The notes: generated by a model not told the origin, from the letters alone. Shown: positions 1-8,441, counted from the first letter of the stretch. The stretch: DNA of 64,000 bases from Caballeronia zhejiangensis (GCF_000698575.1 NZ_JFHD01000007.1:62001-126000); one strand, 5' to 3'. A program made the numbers and translations.

Positions 1-2
1 TC

Positions 3-116
3 TTCATGACGACCGGTTCGGCGCATGTGGTCGCGGTGTGCGAACGTATCGCGAAGGAAAACACATCGCCCGTTGCAGATCCGGTCTTTTCAGGCAGAGA
101 ACCCGTCGTCTTGTGA
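3..116 (+). CDS. C-terminal tail of an unidentified protein (partial)
   Basis: The window opens inside a reading frame of 37 codons that ends with TGA at 114-116. The visible tail contains GSAHVVAVCERIAKEN and ends GREPVVL. I do not recognise the family from so short a piece. Another forward frame stays open to about 174, but it reads as an Arg-rich shadow with less natural composition. No gene was found between this stop and ohr at 300. Confidence 0.4.
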   Translation, partial: FMTTGSAHVVAVCERIAKENTSPVADPVFSGREPVVL

Positions 117-299
117 TTGAAGCGAGCTTGCTTCGGCGCGTCGGTCATGCGTCAGGCGAGCTCGCCGTGACTTGAGTATCCTTCGCTATTGGAACGTGCC
201 CATATCGGGCAGCGTCCAGTGGGGAACTCATGTCGGCGGACTTCGTCCGGCACATGCGCGCCGCGAGATCCGCTCAACACAACGCACAGGAGTCTGGCG

Positions 300-725
300 A
301 TGTCGATTGAAAAGGTTCTATACCGTGCACATGCTCATGTCACTGGCGGGCGCGACGGCCGCGCGACCGTGCCCGAAAGCAATCTGGATCTCAAGCTGAC
401 AACCCCGAAAGAACTCGGCGGCGGTGGTGGCGATGGCACCAATCCCGAGCAACTCTTCGCCGCAGGGTATAGCGCGTGCTTTATCGGCGCGATCAAATTC
501 GTCGCCGCTCGCGACAAGATCACGCTGCCGAAAGATGTCGCGGTGGATGGCAGCGTGGGCATCGGTCAAATCCAGAACGGTTTCGGCATCGAGGTCGAAT
601 TGAAGATCTCGCTACCGGGAATGGATCGCAGCGAGGCACAGGCGCTTGTAGACAAGGCGCATATCGTCTGTCCTTATTCGAATGCAACGCGCAATAATAT
701 CGACGTCAAATTGACGCTGGCATAA
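300..725 (+). CDS. ohr: Organic hydroperoxide resistance protein (Ohr/OsmC family)
   Basis: A 141-residue cytoplasmic thiol peroxidase that reduces organic and fatty-acid hydroperoxides, in this family using dihydrolipoamide as the usual reductant. Both redox cysteines are visible: one in the helix motif [12 protein letters not shown] and one in the C-terminal VCPYSNATR. The N-terminal [16 protein letters not shown] and the [16 protein letters not shown] segment are typical of Ohr rather than OsmC. A longer in-frame ORF exists from 189, but the ATG at 300 follows AGGAG at 288-292 and gives the usual family length. No OhrR-type MarR gene is adjacent. Confidence 0.93.
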   Translation: MSIEKVLYRAHAHVTGGRDGRATVPESNLDLKLTTPKELGGGGGDGTNPEQLFAAGYSACFIGAIKFVAARDKITLPKDVAVDGSVGIGQIQNGFGIEVELKISLPGMDRSEAQALVDKAHIVCPYSNATRNNIDVKLTLA

Positions 726-783
726 GCATGTCGAATGTTCGGGGGCCTTTCTCCTGAACGCTCGAATGCACGCGGAGGAAGCG

Positions 784-1185
784 ATGCTGACATCTGGAAT
801 CGATCACGTAGGTCTCACTGTGCGCAATCTCGACGCAACGCGTGACTTTTTCGTTCAATGTCTCGGCTGGCAGATCGTCGGCGAGCGGTCCGAGTATCCC
901 GCCGTATTCGTATCGGACGGAAAGCTGCTGGTTACGTTATGGCAGGTGAAGGATGAATCGGCGCCTATAGCATTCGATCGGCGAAAGAATATCGGGCTTC
1001 ATCATCTCGCATTGCGCGCAACGGATGAAGCCGCACTCGCGACGATTCTCGAGCGCGTGTCGACATGGCCGGGAGTGGCAGTGGAATTCGCGCCGGAACT
1101 GCTAGGAGCCGGTCCAAAGCGCCACATGATGATTTACGAACCGGGCGGCATCAGGATCGAATTCGATTTCGATCCGCGTGTATAG
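784..1185 (+). CDS. VOC-superfamily (glyoxalase-fold) protein
   Basis: A 133-residue single-domain VOC protein with two beta-alpha-beta-beta-beta modules. The start SGIDHVGLTVRNLDATRDFF, the internal GLHHLALRA and the end MMIYEPGGIRIEFDF carry the usual metal-ligand positions (His in DHVGL and HHLAL, Glu near the C terminus). Members include glyoxalase I, dioxygenases and antibiotic-binding proteins, so the substrate is not predictable. The ATG at 784 was preferred to the one at 766 because GGAGG at 774-778 sits just upstream of it. It lies on the same strand as ohr, 58 bases downstream, possibly co-transcribed. Confidence 0.8.
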   Translation: MLTSGIDHVGLTVRNLDATRDFFVQCLGWQIVGERSEYPAVFVSDGKLLVTLWQVKDESAPIAFDRRKNIGLHHLALRATDEAALATILERVSTWPGVAVEFAPELLGAGPKRHMMIYEPGGIRIEFDFDPRV

Positions 1186-1208
1186 ATTGAAACTCCGGAC
1201 CGCAAAGA

Positions 1209-1241
1209 AAACGGCGGAGTCGTGCACGAACTCCGCCGTTT
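1209..1241. terminator. Hairpin terminator between convergent VOC and H-NS-like genes
   Basis: A 12-bp perfect inverted repeat (AAACGGCGGAGT / ACTCCGCCGTTT) with a 9-base loop lies between the two convergent stop codons. It probably serves both directions. The minus-strand side runs into a T-rich stretch. Confidence 0.75.
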
Positions 1242-1255
1242 GTGTGAATACAGTG

Positions 1256-1753
1256 TCAGGCAATCAGAAACGGCGTCCGATCTTTAACCGATGCGAGCCA
1301 TGCGGGTGCGCGGCCACGACCGCTCCACGTTGCGCCGCTTTCCGGATCGCGATAGAGCGCGGGTTGAGGGCCGCGCGGTTGTCCCTTTGCTTTGCGCTTG
1401 ACAGCAGCGCGCGTTTTTCCTTTAGCCTTGGTTCCCTGCGCGCTTGCTCCAACCGCAAACTTGCTACGGTCCTTTGCATTGGCGATCCAGCCCGGCGCGC
1501 GTCCGCGGCCGCTCCAGGTCGCACCGGTCTTTGGATCCCGATAGGCGACTGCGCCGGGCTTCTTCGCGGAAGCCGAACTGCCCGCCTTCTTGCGTGAACC
1601 GGAATAGCTTTCGATGTCCGAGATGGTCAATCCATGGCTCGACATCAGGTGATGAATCTTTTGCAGCGCATTCTCGGATTGTTTTGCAACGAGCGCATCC
1701 GCTTTCGCTTGAAGTGCTTCGATACGCGCCTGAATACTTTCTAGCGTTGACAT
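1256..1753 (-). CDS. H-NS-family nucleoid protein with duplicated C-terminal DNA-binding motif
   Basis: A 165-residue H-NS-like protein. Residues 1-50 form the charged coiled-coil oligomerisation region (LESIQARIEALQAKADALVA). A short Lys/Ser linker leads to a first DNA-binding box at about 71-97 (YRDPKTGATWSGRGRAPGWI). A second Lys/Arg/Ala-rich linker then leads to a second copy at about 134-160 (YRDPESGATWSGRGRAPAWL). Beta-proteobacterial H-NS homologues normally carry one such box and are about 95-110 residues long, so the second is an internal duplication. Such proteins silence AT-rich DNA. The start follows an AGAGGTAACTC leader on the minus strand. Confidence 0.9.
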   Translation of the reverse strand: MSTLESIQARIEALQAKADALVAKQSENALQKIHHLMSSHGLTISDIESYSGSRKKAGSSASAKKPGAVAYRDPKTGATWSGRGRAPGWIANAKDRSKFAVGASAQGTKAKGKTRAAVKRKAKGQPRGPQPALYRDPESGATWSGRGRAPAWLASVKDRTPFLIA

Positions 1754-2008
1754 GAGTTACCTCTAATAGATCGTCGATCGCACTATGCCATGCACATCCG
1801 CAATGCGCTAGAGGAGATTCGTGTAAATGCGTAGCAGTGGAAAGTCTAGAATATCGCTCCAGGACGGTAAGTGGTGAGACGCACATTGCAAATCCAGATT
1901 TCACTCCGGTTCGAATAAGAAATGGAAGTTGCTTTAGACATTTTCTTATCCGTTCGTGCGCGTCTCCATGTTGCGAAACATCAATCGTCAATTGCAGTAA
2001 GCGCTGAT
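1754..2008. other. Intergenic region upstream of the H-NS-like gene
   Basis: No convincing gene here. It contains the promoter side of the minus-strand H-NS-like gene and the 3' flank of the hydroxyisourate hydrolase gene. Composition is less GC-rich than the coding DNA around it. Forward ORFs here are shadows. Confidence 0.5.
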
Positions 2009-2347
2009 TCAACTTCCGCGATAGGTGCCGAAACTCCAAGGCGAACAAAGCAGCGGGACGTGATAGTGCTGCGTCGCATCGGCGAGCGTGAAGCGAACCG
2101 GCACGACGTCCGCGAATACATCGGGCGTCTTGAAGTAATCGGCGACCCAGAAGCGCAACTCGAAATTCCCCGCTCGCGCTTGCGCCGCCGGCAGGATCGG
2201 CGAGTCGGTGCGTCCGTCGCGATTGGTGCGCGTGCGCGCGAGCAGCGTGGGCGGCTCGCTGCCGATATCGAACAATTCGATCTGCATCCCGGCGGCGGGT
2301 TTGCCGAGTGCGACGTCGAGTACGTGCGTGGTAATGCCTGCGGCCAT
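2009..2347 (-). CDS. uraH: 5-hydroxyisourate hydrolase (transthyretin-like)
   Basis: A 112-residue cytoplasmic enzyme that hydrolyses 5-hydroxyisourate, the first product of urate oxidation, to OHCU. The hallmark N-terminal THVLDVALGKPAAGM (His8), an Arg at position 46 and the C-terminal HVPLLCSPWSFGTYRGS (His96 and the terminal YRGS tetrapeptide) are all present. The length is standard. It is the last gene of a minus-strand row MFS carrier, exported paralogue, this gene, 39 bases after the paralogue's stop. The pathway partner uraD lies at 5594-6118. Confidence 0.93.
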   Translation of the reverse strand: MAAGITTHVLDVALGKPAAGMQIELFDIGSEPPTLLARTRTNRDGRTDSPILPAAQARAGNFELRFWVADYFKTPDVFADVVPVRFTLADATQHYHVPLLCSPWSFGTYRGS

Positions 2348-2386
2348 GATGTTTTCTCCTGATCTCGCGTTCGAGTACTTTCCGGC

Positions 2387-2905
2387 TCAACTGCCGCGGT
2401 AGTAGTTGTAGCTCCACGGTCCGAACAGCACCGGCAAATGAATGCGCTGATTGACGTCCGTGATGCGAAAGCGCAGCGGGATCTTCGAGAGAAACATCGG
2501 CTGCGGAAGATCCGCCTTGCGTGCGGCGAAGTATTCGTCCACATGCAGCAACAACTCATAAGTCCCCGCGCGATAGGTATCGCCGATCAGGAGGGGAGGC
2601 TCGCTGCGTCCGCTTGCAGCCAGCGTGATCGTCTGAAGGAACTTCGAACGCCCGTCGTCGATCGCAAACAGCTCGACGCGCATACCCGAAGCGGGCGTGC
2701 CATGCCATGTGTCCAGGCCGTGCATCGTGAGGCGTGGGCTCAGGCCATCCTGTTGCACCGGGCCGGTCGCCTGATTTGGCGCGGGTGCATCGGCGGACAG
2801 CGCCGTCTTCGCGATCAGCATGCTGCCGCCAAGTGCCACAGATTGCAGAGCAAAGCGACGGCGACTCACGTCGAATGCAGGGGATGATGTGTTCTTGTCG
2901 CGCAT
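2387..2905 (-). CDS. Tat-exported hydroxyisourate hydrolase-like protein
   Basis: A 172-residue transthyretin-like protein with a twin-arginine leader (SRRRFALQSVALGGSML, residues 14-30) and a likely cleavage after AKTALSADA. The mature part keeps the catalytic residues of hydroxyisourate hydrolases: His62 in TMHGLD, Arg100, and the end IHLPVLFGPWSYNYYRGS with His156 and YRGS. It is therefore probably an active periplasmic version rather than a structural transthyretin. It starts one base after the stop of the upstream MFS gene (translational coupling) and is followed by the cytoplasmic paralogue. Sequence divergence between the two copies is high. Confidence 0.85.
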   Translation of the reverse strand: MRDKNTSSPAFDVSRRRFALQSVALGGSMLIAKTALSADAPAPNQATGPVQQDGLSPRLTMHGLDTWHGTPASGMRVELFAIDDGRSKFLQTITLAASGRSEPPLLIGDTYRAGTYELLLHVDEYFAARKADLPQPMFLSKIPLRFRITDVNQRIHLPVLFGPWSYNYYRGS

Positions 2906-2906
2906 G

Positions 2907-4247
2907 TCAGGCCTCTTGTTTGTTGCCGAGCTTGCGGATGCCGACGATCACGAGCACCGCGGCCAGCACTTCGATTACGGCCACGAGGTACAGGCCGGTC
3001 GTCACCTTGCCCGTCGCGTTCTTGATGAGTCCCATCACATAGGGCGCGCCGAAGCCTGCGAGATTGGAGACGGAATTGATGAGCGCCACGCCGATTGCGG
3101 CCGCACTGCCAGCGAGATAGCGGTTGGGCAATTGCCAGAAAACGGGAATCGCGCTCATCGTGCCGATGAGCGATGCGGTCATCGCAAGCAGCGCGATCAC
3201 CGGCGAGATCTTGTCGAAACCCATCAGCATCGCGAGCGCGGCCATCGATATGCCTCCGACGATTGCCGCACCGCTGAAGTGCCAGCGCACTTCATTGCTG
3301 CGATCCGAGTGCGCGCCGTTGATGATCATGCTCGCAGCACCGCACAAATAGGCGACCGCCGCGATCCAGCCGACCGCCATCGGCGTGCTGATGCCAACGT
3401 CCTTGATGACGGTGGGAATCCAGAAAGTGAGCGTCGAGTTCGCACACAGCAGGCAGAAGAAGATCGCGATCAGCAGCCACACCTTGCGGTTCTTGAAGAG
3501 CGAGCGCCAGTCGTGACCGCGTTCGCCCATCGCTGCGTTGTCGCGTTGCAGGGCATCGAGCACGACGCGCTTTTCATCATCGGAAAGCCAGCGCGCCTGC
3601 TCGGGCTTGTCGGTCATGTAGAAGTACGCGAACACACCGGCCAGCACCGACGGAATACCTTCGATGATGAAGAGCCACTGCCATCCGTGCATGCCGTGCA
3701 CGCCGCCCATCGACGTCATGATCCAGCCGGCGAGAGGACCGCCGAGCACGCCCGCGATCGCAGAAGCCGACATGAACGTGCCGAAGGCGCGCGCACGCCG
3801 CTGCGACGGATACCAGTAAGTGAGGTAAAGAATGACGCCCGGATAAAACCCTGCTTCGAATGCGCCGAGCAGGAAGCGCAGGACATAAAACTGCGTGGGC
3901 GTGGTGACATGCGTTTGCAACATGCAGATGACGCCCCAGCATATCGTGATACGCATGATGGTCTTTTTCGCGCCGATCTTCTGCAGCAGCATGTTCGACG
4001 GCACTTCGAAGAGAAAGTAGCCGATGAAGAAGATGCCCGCGCCGAGACCGTATACGGCTTCGCTGAAATGCAGCGAGTCGAGCATCTGCAGCTTCGCGAA
4101 GCCGATGTTGACGCGATCCAGCCAAGCGAGCACCCACAGCACGCCGAGGAACGGCAGCAGGCGCCATGAAACCTTGCGATAGACGCTTGCTTCGGCGCTT
4201 TCGACCGCGCTCGCGAAAACCGGCATCTCCTGTTTGATGAGCGACAT
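2907..4247 (-). CDS. MFS transporter, anion:cation symporter (ACS/phthalate permease) type
   Basis: A 446-residue inner-membrane carrier with twelve predicted membrane segments. The start RKVSWRLLPFLGVLWVLAWLDRVNIGFAKL is the signature of the ACS family, which imports organic anions with protons. An in-frame extension to 4424 exists, but the ATG at 4247 has AAGGAGAAACC directly upstream and matches the family start. It is the first gene of the row with two hydroxyisourate hydrolases, so urate, allantoin or a related ureide is a reasonable substrate by context only. The LysR gene at 4536 is divergent and may control it. Confidence 0.88.
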   Translation of the reverse strand: MSLIKQEMPVFASAVESAEASVYRKVSWRLLPFLGVLWVLAWLDRVNIGFAKLQMLDSLHFSEAVYGLGAGIFFIGYFLFEVPSNMLLQKIGAKKTIMRITICWGVICMLQTHVTTPTQFYVLRFLLGAFEAGFYPGVILYLTYWYPSQRRARAFGTFMSASAIAGVLGGPLAGWIMTSMGGVHGMHGWQWLFIIEGIPSVLAGVFAYFYMTDKPEQARWLSDDEKRVVLDALQRDNAAMGERGHDWRSLFKNRKVWLLIAIFFCLLCANSTLTFWIPTVIKDVGISTPMAVGWIAAVAYLCGAASMIINGAHSDRSNEVRWHFSGAAIVGGISMAALAMLMGFDKISPVIALLAMTASLIGTMSAIPVFWQLPNRYLAGSAAAIGVALINSVSNLAGFGAPYVMGLIKNATGKVTTGLYLVAVIEVLAAVLVIVGIRKLGNKQEA

Positions 4248-4535
4248 GGTTTCTCCTTTCCAGTCGGTTTGCGTCGCGCGGACACGGCCGTGCGCTCGGT
4301 TGGAAGCAAGTATAGAAACGGCCAAAAAATCGGGAACGGGGGACGAGCCAATAGGCCCCATAGCAACATGTATATGGGTTCGAAAGCCTTGTGCGATAGG
4401 GCTTTGCACGGTTTTTCGCCGCACTTTTCACGCCTTATGGATTACCCTAGCGCGCCTCGCATGAAGCGGTTCCCGCAGTGCCGGCTGGCAAAATAGCGGC
4501 GCAGCCACGCGAACAATAGAGACACCGAAATCATC

Positions 4536-5483
4536 ATGAATCGCACCGACGATCCATTCGATACCTATCTGCTGCGCGTGCTGTGCACGCTGATCGGGGA
4601 ACGCAGCGTGTCACGCACGGCCATTCGTATGAACCAGTCGCAGCCGGCCATCAGCTCGGCGCTCAAGCGTCTGCGCGCCATCTTCAACGATCCGCTGCTT
4701 ACGCGCGAAAAGAACGCGATGGTGCCGACCGAACGCGCGATTCAGCTCGCGCAGAGCGCACAGGCCGCATTGAGTGCGCTCGATAACCTGCTCGTATCCG
4801 ACGATCATTTCGATCCCGCGACAACCGAGCAAAGCTTTACCGTCGGAATGCCCGATTACCTGGCGCCCCCGTTTTTTGCGCATGTCGTGCGCGAATTCAG
4901 GCACGCTGCACCACGCGCGCGCCTCATTGCGGTACCGCTTTCGGCTTCATTCAATTACGAACAGGGGCTTTCCGAAGGCTCGCCCGATATCGTGATCGGC
5001 AACTGGCCCAATCCGCCCGAGCATCTTCATTTGTCGGTATTGCTGGAGGACGATGTCGTGTGCGTGGTCGCGCGCGATAGCGTCTATGCGCAATCAGGCA
5101 AGTTCGATGCCCAGGACTATCTGAGTGCATCGCATATCGTGCCCACGCCATATTCGCGCGATCAGCGCGGCGTCGTCGATACGGGACTCAGCACCATGCG
5201 CGTGCATCGCGATAACCGCGTGAGCTGCCCGTACTTCAATCTCGCGCCGAGCCTGATTCCGGGCACCGATCTTATTCTCACGACCGGCAGGCATTTCGCG
5301 AATTATCACGCGCAGCATCTTCCGCTCGTTGTGCTCGACGCCCCGATTGAGTTTCCATTCATGCGCTTTTATCAGTTGTGGCATCCGTCGCGGCATCGCT
5401 CGGCATCGCACGTCTGGCTGCGCGGCATGCTGACGGCGGCCGCTCAGGAATTGCGCGCGCTGCGCGACATGCATCGCGCATAG
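4536..5483 (+). CDS. LysR-family transcriptional regulator
   Basis: A 315-residue regulator. The winged helix-turn-helix is at about residues 8-67 (RVLCTLIGERSVSRTAIRM, QPAISSALKRLRAIFNDPLL), followed by a periplasmic-binding-like effector domain. The N terminus resembles the NodD/PcpR-like LysR subgroup. It is divergent from the ureide carrier gene with 288 bases between the starts, and 110 bases upstream of uraD on the same strand. That suggests control of both arms of the ureide block. I did not identify a specific T-N11-A operator with confidence. Confidence 0.87.
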   Translation: MNRTDDPFDTYLLRVLCTLIGERSVSRTAIRMNQSQPAISSALKRLRAIFNDPLLTREKNAMVPTERAIQLAQSAQAALSALDNLLVSDDHFDPATTEQSFTVGMPDYLAPPFFAHVVREFRHAAPRARLIAVPLSASFNYEQGLSEGSPDIVIGNWPNPPEHLHLSVLLEDDVVCVVARDSVYAQSGKFDAQDYLSASHIVPTPYSRDQRGVVDTGLSTMRVHRDNRVSCPYFNLAPSLIPGTDLILTTGRHFANYHAQHLPLVVLDAPIEFPFMRFYQLWHPSRHRSASHVWLRGMLTAAAQELRALRDMHRA

Positions 5484-5593
5484 CGCTATCGTGTTCTGTT
5501 ATGCGGTCAATAGGATCGGCTGTCTCGCCGCTCGCTCGCGCGGTTCCTATACTCGGCACGAATTGCCATCGACACGCCATAGGAGACGCGAGC

Positions 5594-6118
5594 ATGTCAC
5601 AGTCGATCAACCTGGAGCCGGTCAATTCGCTGGACCGCGCGGCATTCATTGGTGCATTCGCAAGCGTGTTCGAGCATTTTCCGCAAGCGGCGGAGGGCGC
5701 GTGGAGCGTGCGGCCGTTCGCATCCGCCAATGCCTTGCATGACGCGATGATGGATGTCATCCGCAATCTGGACGATAAAAGCCAGCGCGCATTTCTGAAC
5801 CTGCATCCGTTGTTATCGGGCGCAAACATTCGCTCGGGAACGATGACGGCCGATTCCGATGCCGAACAAAAGAGCGCCGGGCTCGATGCCATGTCGATGG
5901 AACAGGAAGCGTCGCTCGATCGTCTCAACAGAGCTTATCTCGAGCGGCATGGCTTTCCATTCATCATCTGCGTGCGGCACTACACGCGCGAAGGCATCTT
6001 CAGCGCGCTCGAACGTCGCATTGGACGCAGCACGCAGCAGGAACTCGATGAGGCGCTCGCGCAAATCGCAGCGATCACGCGTGCGCGGCTGAATACGCGT
6101 CTTTCGGCGTTGAATTGA
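5594..6118 (+). CDS. uraD: 2-oxo-4-hydroxy-4-carboxy-5-ureidoimidazoline (OHCU) decarboxylase
   Basis: A 174-residue enzyme that decarboxylates OHCU to S-allantoin, the step after hydroxyisourate hydrolase. Family features seen are the HP pair at 71-72 (catalytic His in LNLHPLLSG), the SDAEQKSAGL segment with the conserved Glu-Gln, and FPFIICVRHYTREGI. The start at 5594 has AGGAG at 5581-5585. It lies downstream of the LysR gene. Together with the two hydrolases it gives a urate-to-allantoin route, except that no urate hydroxylase (uricase, HpxO or PuuD) is in view. Confidence 0.92.
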   Translation: MSQSINLEPVNSLDRAAFIGAFASVFEHFPQAAEGAWSVRPFASANALHDAMMDVIRNLDDKSQRAFLNLHPLLSGANIRSGTMTADSDAEQKSAGLDAMSMEQEASLDRLNRAYLERHGFPFIICVRHYTREGIFSALERRIGRSTQQELDEALAQIAAITRARLNTRLSALN

Positions 6119-6123
6119 TCAGT

Positions 6124-6158
6124 GTGCGCGAGCCTGAAAACGAATCAGGCTCGCGCAC
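6124..6158. terminator. Bidirectional terminator between uraD and the flavin reductase gene
   Basis: A perfect 14-bp inverted repeat (GTGCGCGAGCCTGA / TCAGGCTCGCGCAC) with a 7-base loop fills the 43-base gap between two convergent genes. There is no long T run, but the stem is very stable. Confidence 0.8.
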
Positions 6159-6161
6159 GCA

Positions 6162-6698
6162 CTACCGCGCATCACATGCACGCGGCACGCGATGAAAGTT
6201 TCGATCGAAATAAATCAGGCTATCGCCGTCGTCGCGCACGCGGATCGCGGTGGTTTGCACGAACATCACCGAGTGCGATCCTACTTCCTTCGCCTCGACG
6301 ATCGTGCCTTGCAGGCTGGCGAGCGCATCGCGCAACACCGGCACGCCGTTCGCGCCTTCGTCCCACACCGGTAACGAAAAGCGCTCGTCCATCGACAATT
6401 GCGTGAGACCGGCGAAGTGTCGCGCGATCTGTTCGAGATGACCCGGCAACACGTTCACGCACACATTGCGATTGTTCACGAATGCGGCATGCATGGCGCT
6501 CGACCTGTTGATGCAGACGAGCAGCGTAGGCGGCGCATCCGTGACCGAGCACACCGCGCTCGCGGTAATGCCGCAACGGCCATGCGTGCCTGTCGTCGTG
6601 ATGACATTCACTGCTGCGCCCAGATGAGCCATGGCCTGGCGGAACAGCTTGCGCACCTGATCGATATCGGAAAGGTCGGGACGGGGCAGCGCGGACAT
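6162..6698 (-). CDS. NAD(P)H:flavin reductase, reductase component of a two-component monooxygenase (HpaC/IifD/IacG-like)
   Basis: A 178-residue flavin reductase-like (FMN-binding split barrel) protein that would supply reduced flavin to the monooxygenase at 8842-10017. Diagnostic stretches are FRQAMAHLGAAVNVITT, GRCGITASAVCSVTDAPPTL and FVNNRNVCVNVL. The ATG at 6698 has GGAGA seven bases upstream; the eight-codon extension to 6722 has no such site. It is separated from the oxygenase genes by the divergently oriented response regulator gene, so it has its own promoter in the 6699-6987 gap. In the indole (iif) and indole-acetate (iac) clusters the same role is played by iifD/iacG. Confidence 0.85.
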   Translation of the reverse strand: MSALPRPDLSDIDQVRKLFRQAMAHLGAAVNVITTTGTHGRCGITASAVCSVTDAPPTLLVCINRSSAMHAAFVNNRNVCVNVLPGHLEQIARHFAGLTQLSMDERFSLPVWDEGANGVPVLRDALASLQGTIVEAKEVGSHSVMFVQTTAIRVRDDGDSLIYFDRNFHRVPRACDAR

Positions 6699-6987
6699 GG
6701 GAGCGTCTCCTGTTCGTTTCATGTTCAGGTTGTGTATAGCAAATGGTCAATCAAGCGTACGCGCTGAACCGCACAAATAAAATCGGCACGTCCCGCCCGC
6801 TCGCCCGGCGTAGTTACCGAACGCACTAAAGCTTTTACCTATCTCGCGTCATCGAGGTAAAGAAAGGACTTTCGCGGCGAATTTCGGCTGGTTATCATTG
6901 GCGCATCAAAAAACAGACCCTGCGATGAGACAGCCGAATCCTCCGGCGCGCCTGGTCCCTGATGCGCGCATCGAAAGAGCAATCGCA

Positions 6988-7620
6988 ATGAATTCTTCCG
7001 CTCCCATGGTCTATATCGTCGATGACGACAACGGCATGCGTACCTCGCTTGCATGGCTGCTCGATTCAGTCGGCGTGAAGTCGGAAGGGTTCGCCAATGC
7101 CGCCGATTTTCTGCGCGCATTCGATGTGAGTCGTCCCGCTTGTCTCGTGCTCGATGTACGGATGCCGGAGGCGAGCGGATTCGACGTGCAAGCCGAACTC
7201 AACCGCCGCGGTGCGACTTTGCCGATCATCTTCGTGAGCGGTCACGGCGACATTCCGATGTCCGTTCGCGCGCTTCAGCATGGCGCGATCGATTTCGTCG
7301 AGAAGCCCTATAACTCCCAGCAAATGCTCGATCGCGTGCAGCGCGCGATGAAGCTCGCGATGCAGCGTCACGCGAAAGACCAGCGGCAACGCGAGTTGCG
7401 CGAGCGCGTCGACTCGCTGACCGGGCGCGAGAAGGAGGTCTTGCGCGGCGTGATCGAGGGCAAAGCGAGCAAGCGCATCGCCGCCGATCTGCAGATCAGC
7501 GTCAAGACCGTCGACGTGCATCGCGCGAGCATCAAGGACAAGCTCGGAGCTGCGTCCATCGCGGCGCTCGTGCGCGATGTGCTCGAAGTATGGAGCCCAT
7601 CCGGCGACGAGCGCGCATGA
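6988..7620 (+). CDS. FixJ/StyR-type response regulator (receiver + LuxR HTH)
   Basis: A 210-residue DNA-binding response regulator. The receiver domain spans about 1-120, with Asp12/Asp13, phospho-acceptor Asp56 (LVLDVRMPE), Ser84 and Lys107 (VEKPY). A LuxR-type helix-turn-helix spans about 145-205 (LTGREKEVLRGVIEGKASKR, SVKTVDVHRASIKDKLG). In-frame codons reach back to 6898 (TTG) and an ATG at 6925, but MNSSAPMVYIVDDD at 6988 is the natural domain start. The likely partner is the histidine kinase at 10203-11711. The catabolic genes lie between the two on the other strand. The gene converges on the SDR gene with only 10 bases between. Confidence 0.9.
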   Translation: MNSSAPMVYIVDDDNGMRTSLAWLLDSVGVKSEGFANAADFLRAFDVSRPACLVLDVRMPEASGFDVQAELNRRGATLPIIFVSGHGDIPMSVRALQHGAIDFVEKPYNSQQMLDRVQRAMKLAMQRHAKDQRQRELRERVDSLTGREKEVLRGVIEGKASKRIAADLQISVKTVDVHRASIKDKLGAASIAALVRDVLEVWSPSGDERA

Positions 7621-7630
7621 TTCGAACTCG

Positions 7631-8374
7631 CTAACGCATGTAAAGGCCGCCGTTCACGTCCCAGCATGCACCGTTGGCGAAATACGCATCCGGTGATGCG
7701 AGCAGCACGGCCACGTCGGCGATGTAATCGGCCGAGCCGAGACGTCCCACGGGAATGCCGGCGATAACCTTGTCGAGTTTGTCGGCAGGCAGGCTCTCAT
7801 GCACGATCGGAAGGTCAAGCGGACCAGGTGAGATCGCATTGACGGTCACGCCGCGCGCGGCCAGATCGCGCGCAAAAACCTTGGTCAATGTAATCGCACC
7901 GCCTTTGGCGGCCGCGTAATGCGCGCCGGTCGCCGAACCGCCGTTCTGTCCCGCCAGCGATGCGATATTGACGATGCGACCCGCGCCGCGATCCGCGAAA
8001 TAGAGGCCGAATACCTGACAGCCGAAGAGCACGCTGCGCAGATTGATATCGATGACCTGATCGAACTGCTCTGCGGTAATCTCCATCACGGGCACGACTT
8101 TCGATGCACCCGCGTTGTTGACGAGCGCATCGATTCGGCCCCAGCGTTCATGCACGGCATCGCGTGCGTGTTCGAAGTCCGTCTTCGACGTCACATCCAG
8201 CCTGATGGCGAATGCGCTGCTCTGGTCCGCACTCAGCTCGCATGCGAGCGCTTGCGTTGCTTCAATTGCGATATCGGCCAGCGCAACCCTATAGCCTGCG
8301 GCATGAAAGCGGCGCGCGACCACGGCACCGAGGCCGCGCGCGGCACCCGTGATGAGCGCGATTCTCTTGGACAT
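7631..8374 (-). CDS. Short-chain dehydrogenase/reductase (IifB/IacE-like position)
   Basis: A 247-residue classical SDR. The NAD(P) motif TGAARGLGA is at 9-17, NNAG at 86-89, and the catalytic triad is Ser139, Tyr153 and Lys157 (HYAAAKGG). Asp34 in ALADIA suggests NAD preference. It is the third gene of a minus-strand row monooxygenase, small protein, SDR. In described indole clusters an SDR at this place oxidises the dihydroxy-indoline made by the monooxygenase to 3-hydroxyindolin-2-one. That function here is inferred from neighbours, not from sequence alone. Confidence 0.85.
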   Translation of the reverse strand: MSKRIALITGAARGLGAVVARRFHAAGYRVALADIAIEATQALACELSADQSSAFAIRLDVTSKTDFEHARDAVHERWGRIDALVNNAGASKVVPVMEITAEQFDQVIDINLRSVLFGCQVFGLYFADRGAGRIVNIASLAGQNGGSATGAHYAAAKGGAITLTKVFARDLAARGVTVNAISPGPLDLPIVHESLPADKLDKVIAGIPVGRLGSADYIADVAVLLASPDAYFANGACWDVNGGLYMR

Positions 8375-8441
8375 ATTCGAGTTCCTTTTCTAATGGGCGA
8401 GAGCGGCCGCAATGTATGCGGCGACGGCGCAGAGCATTGCA

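Noticed and set aside
2820..4169. A 449-codon forward ORF opposite the MFS transporter gene
   Set aside because: His/Arg/Glu-rich composition typical of the antisense strand of a high-GC gene; the opposite strand has a clear ACS-family carrier with a ribosome site.
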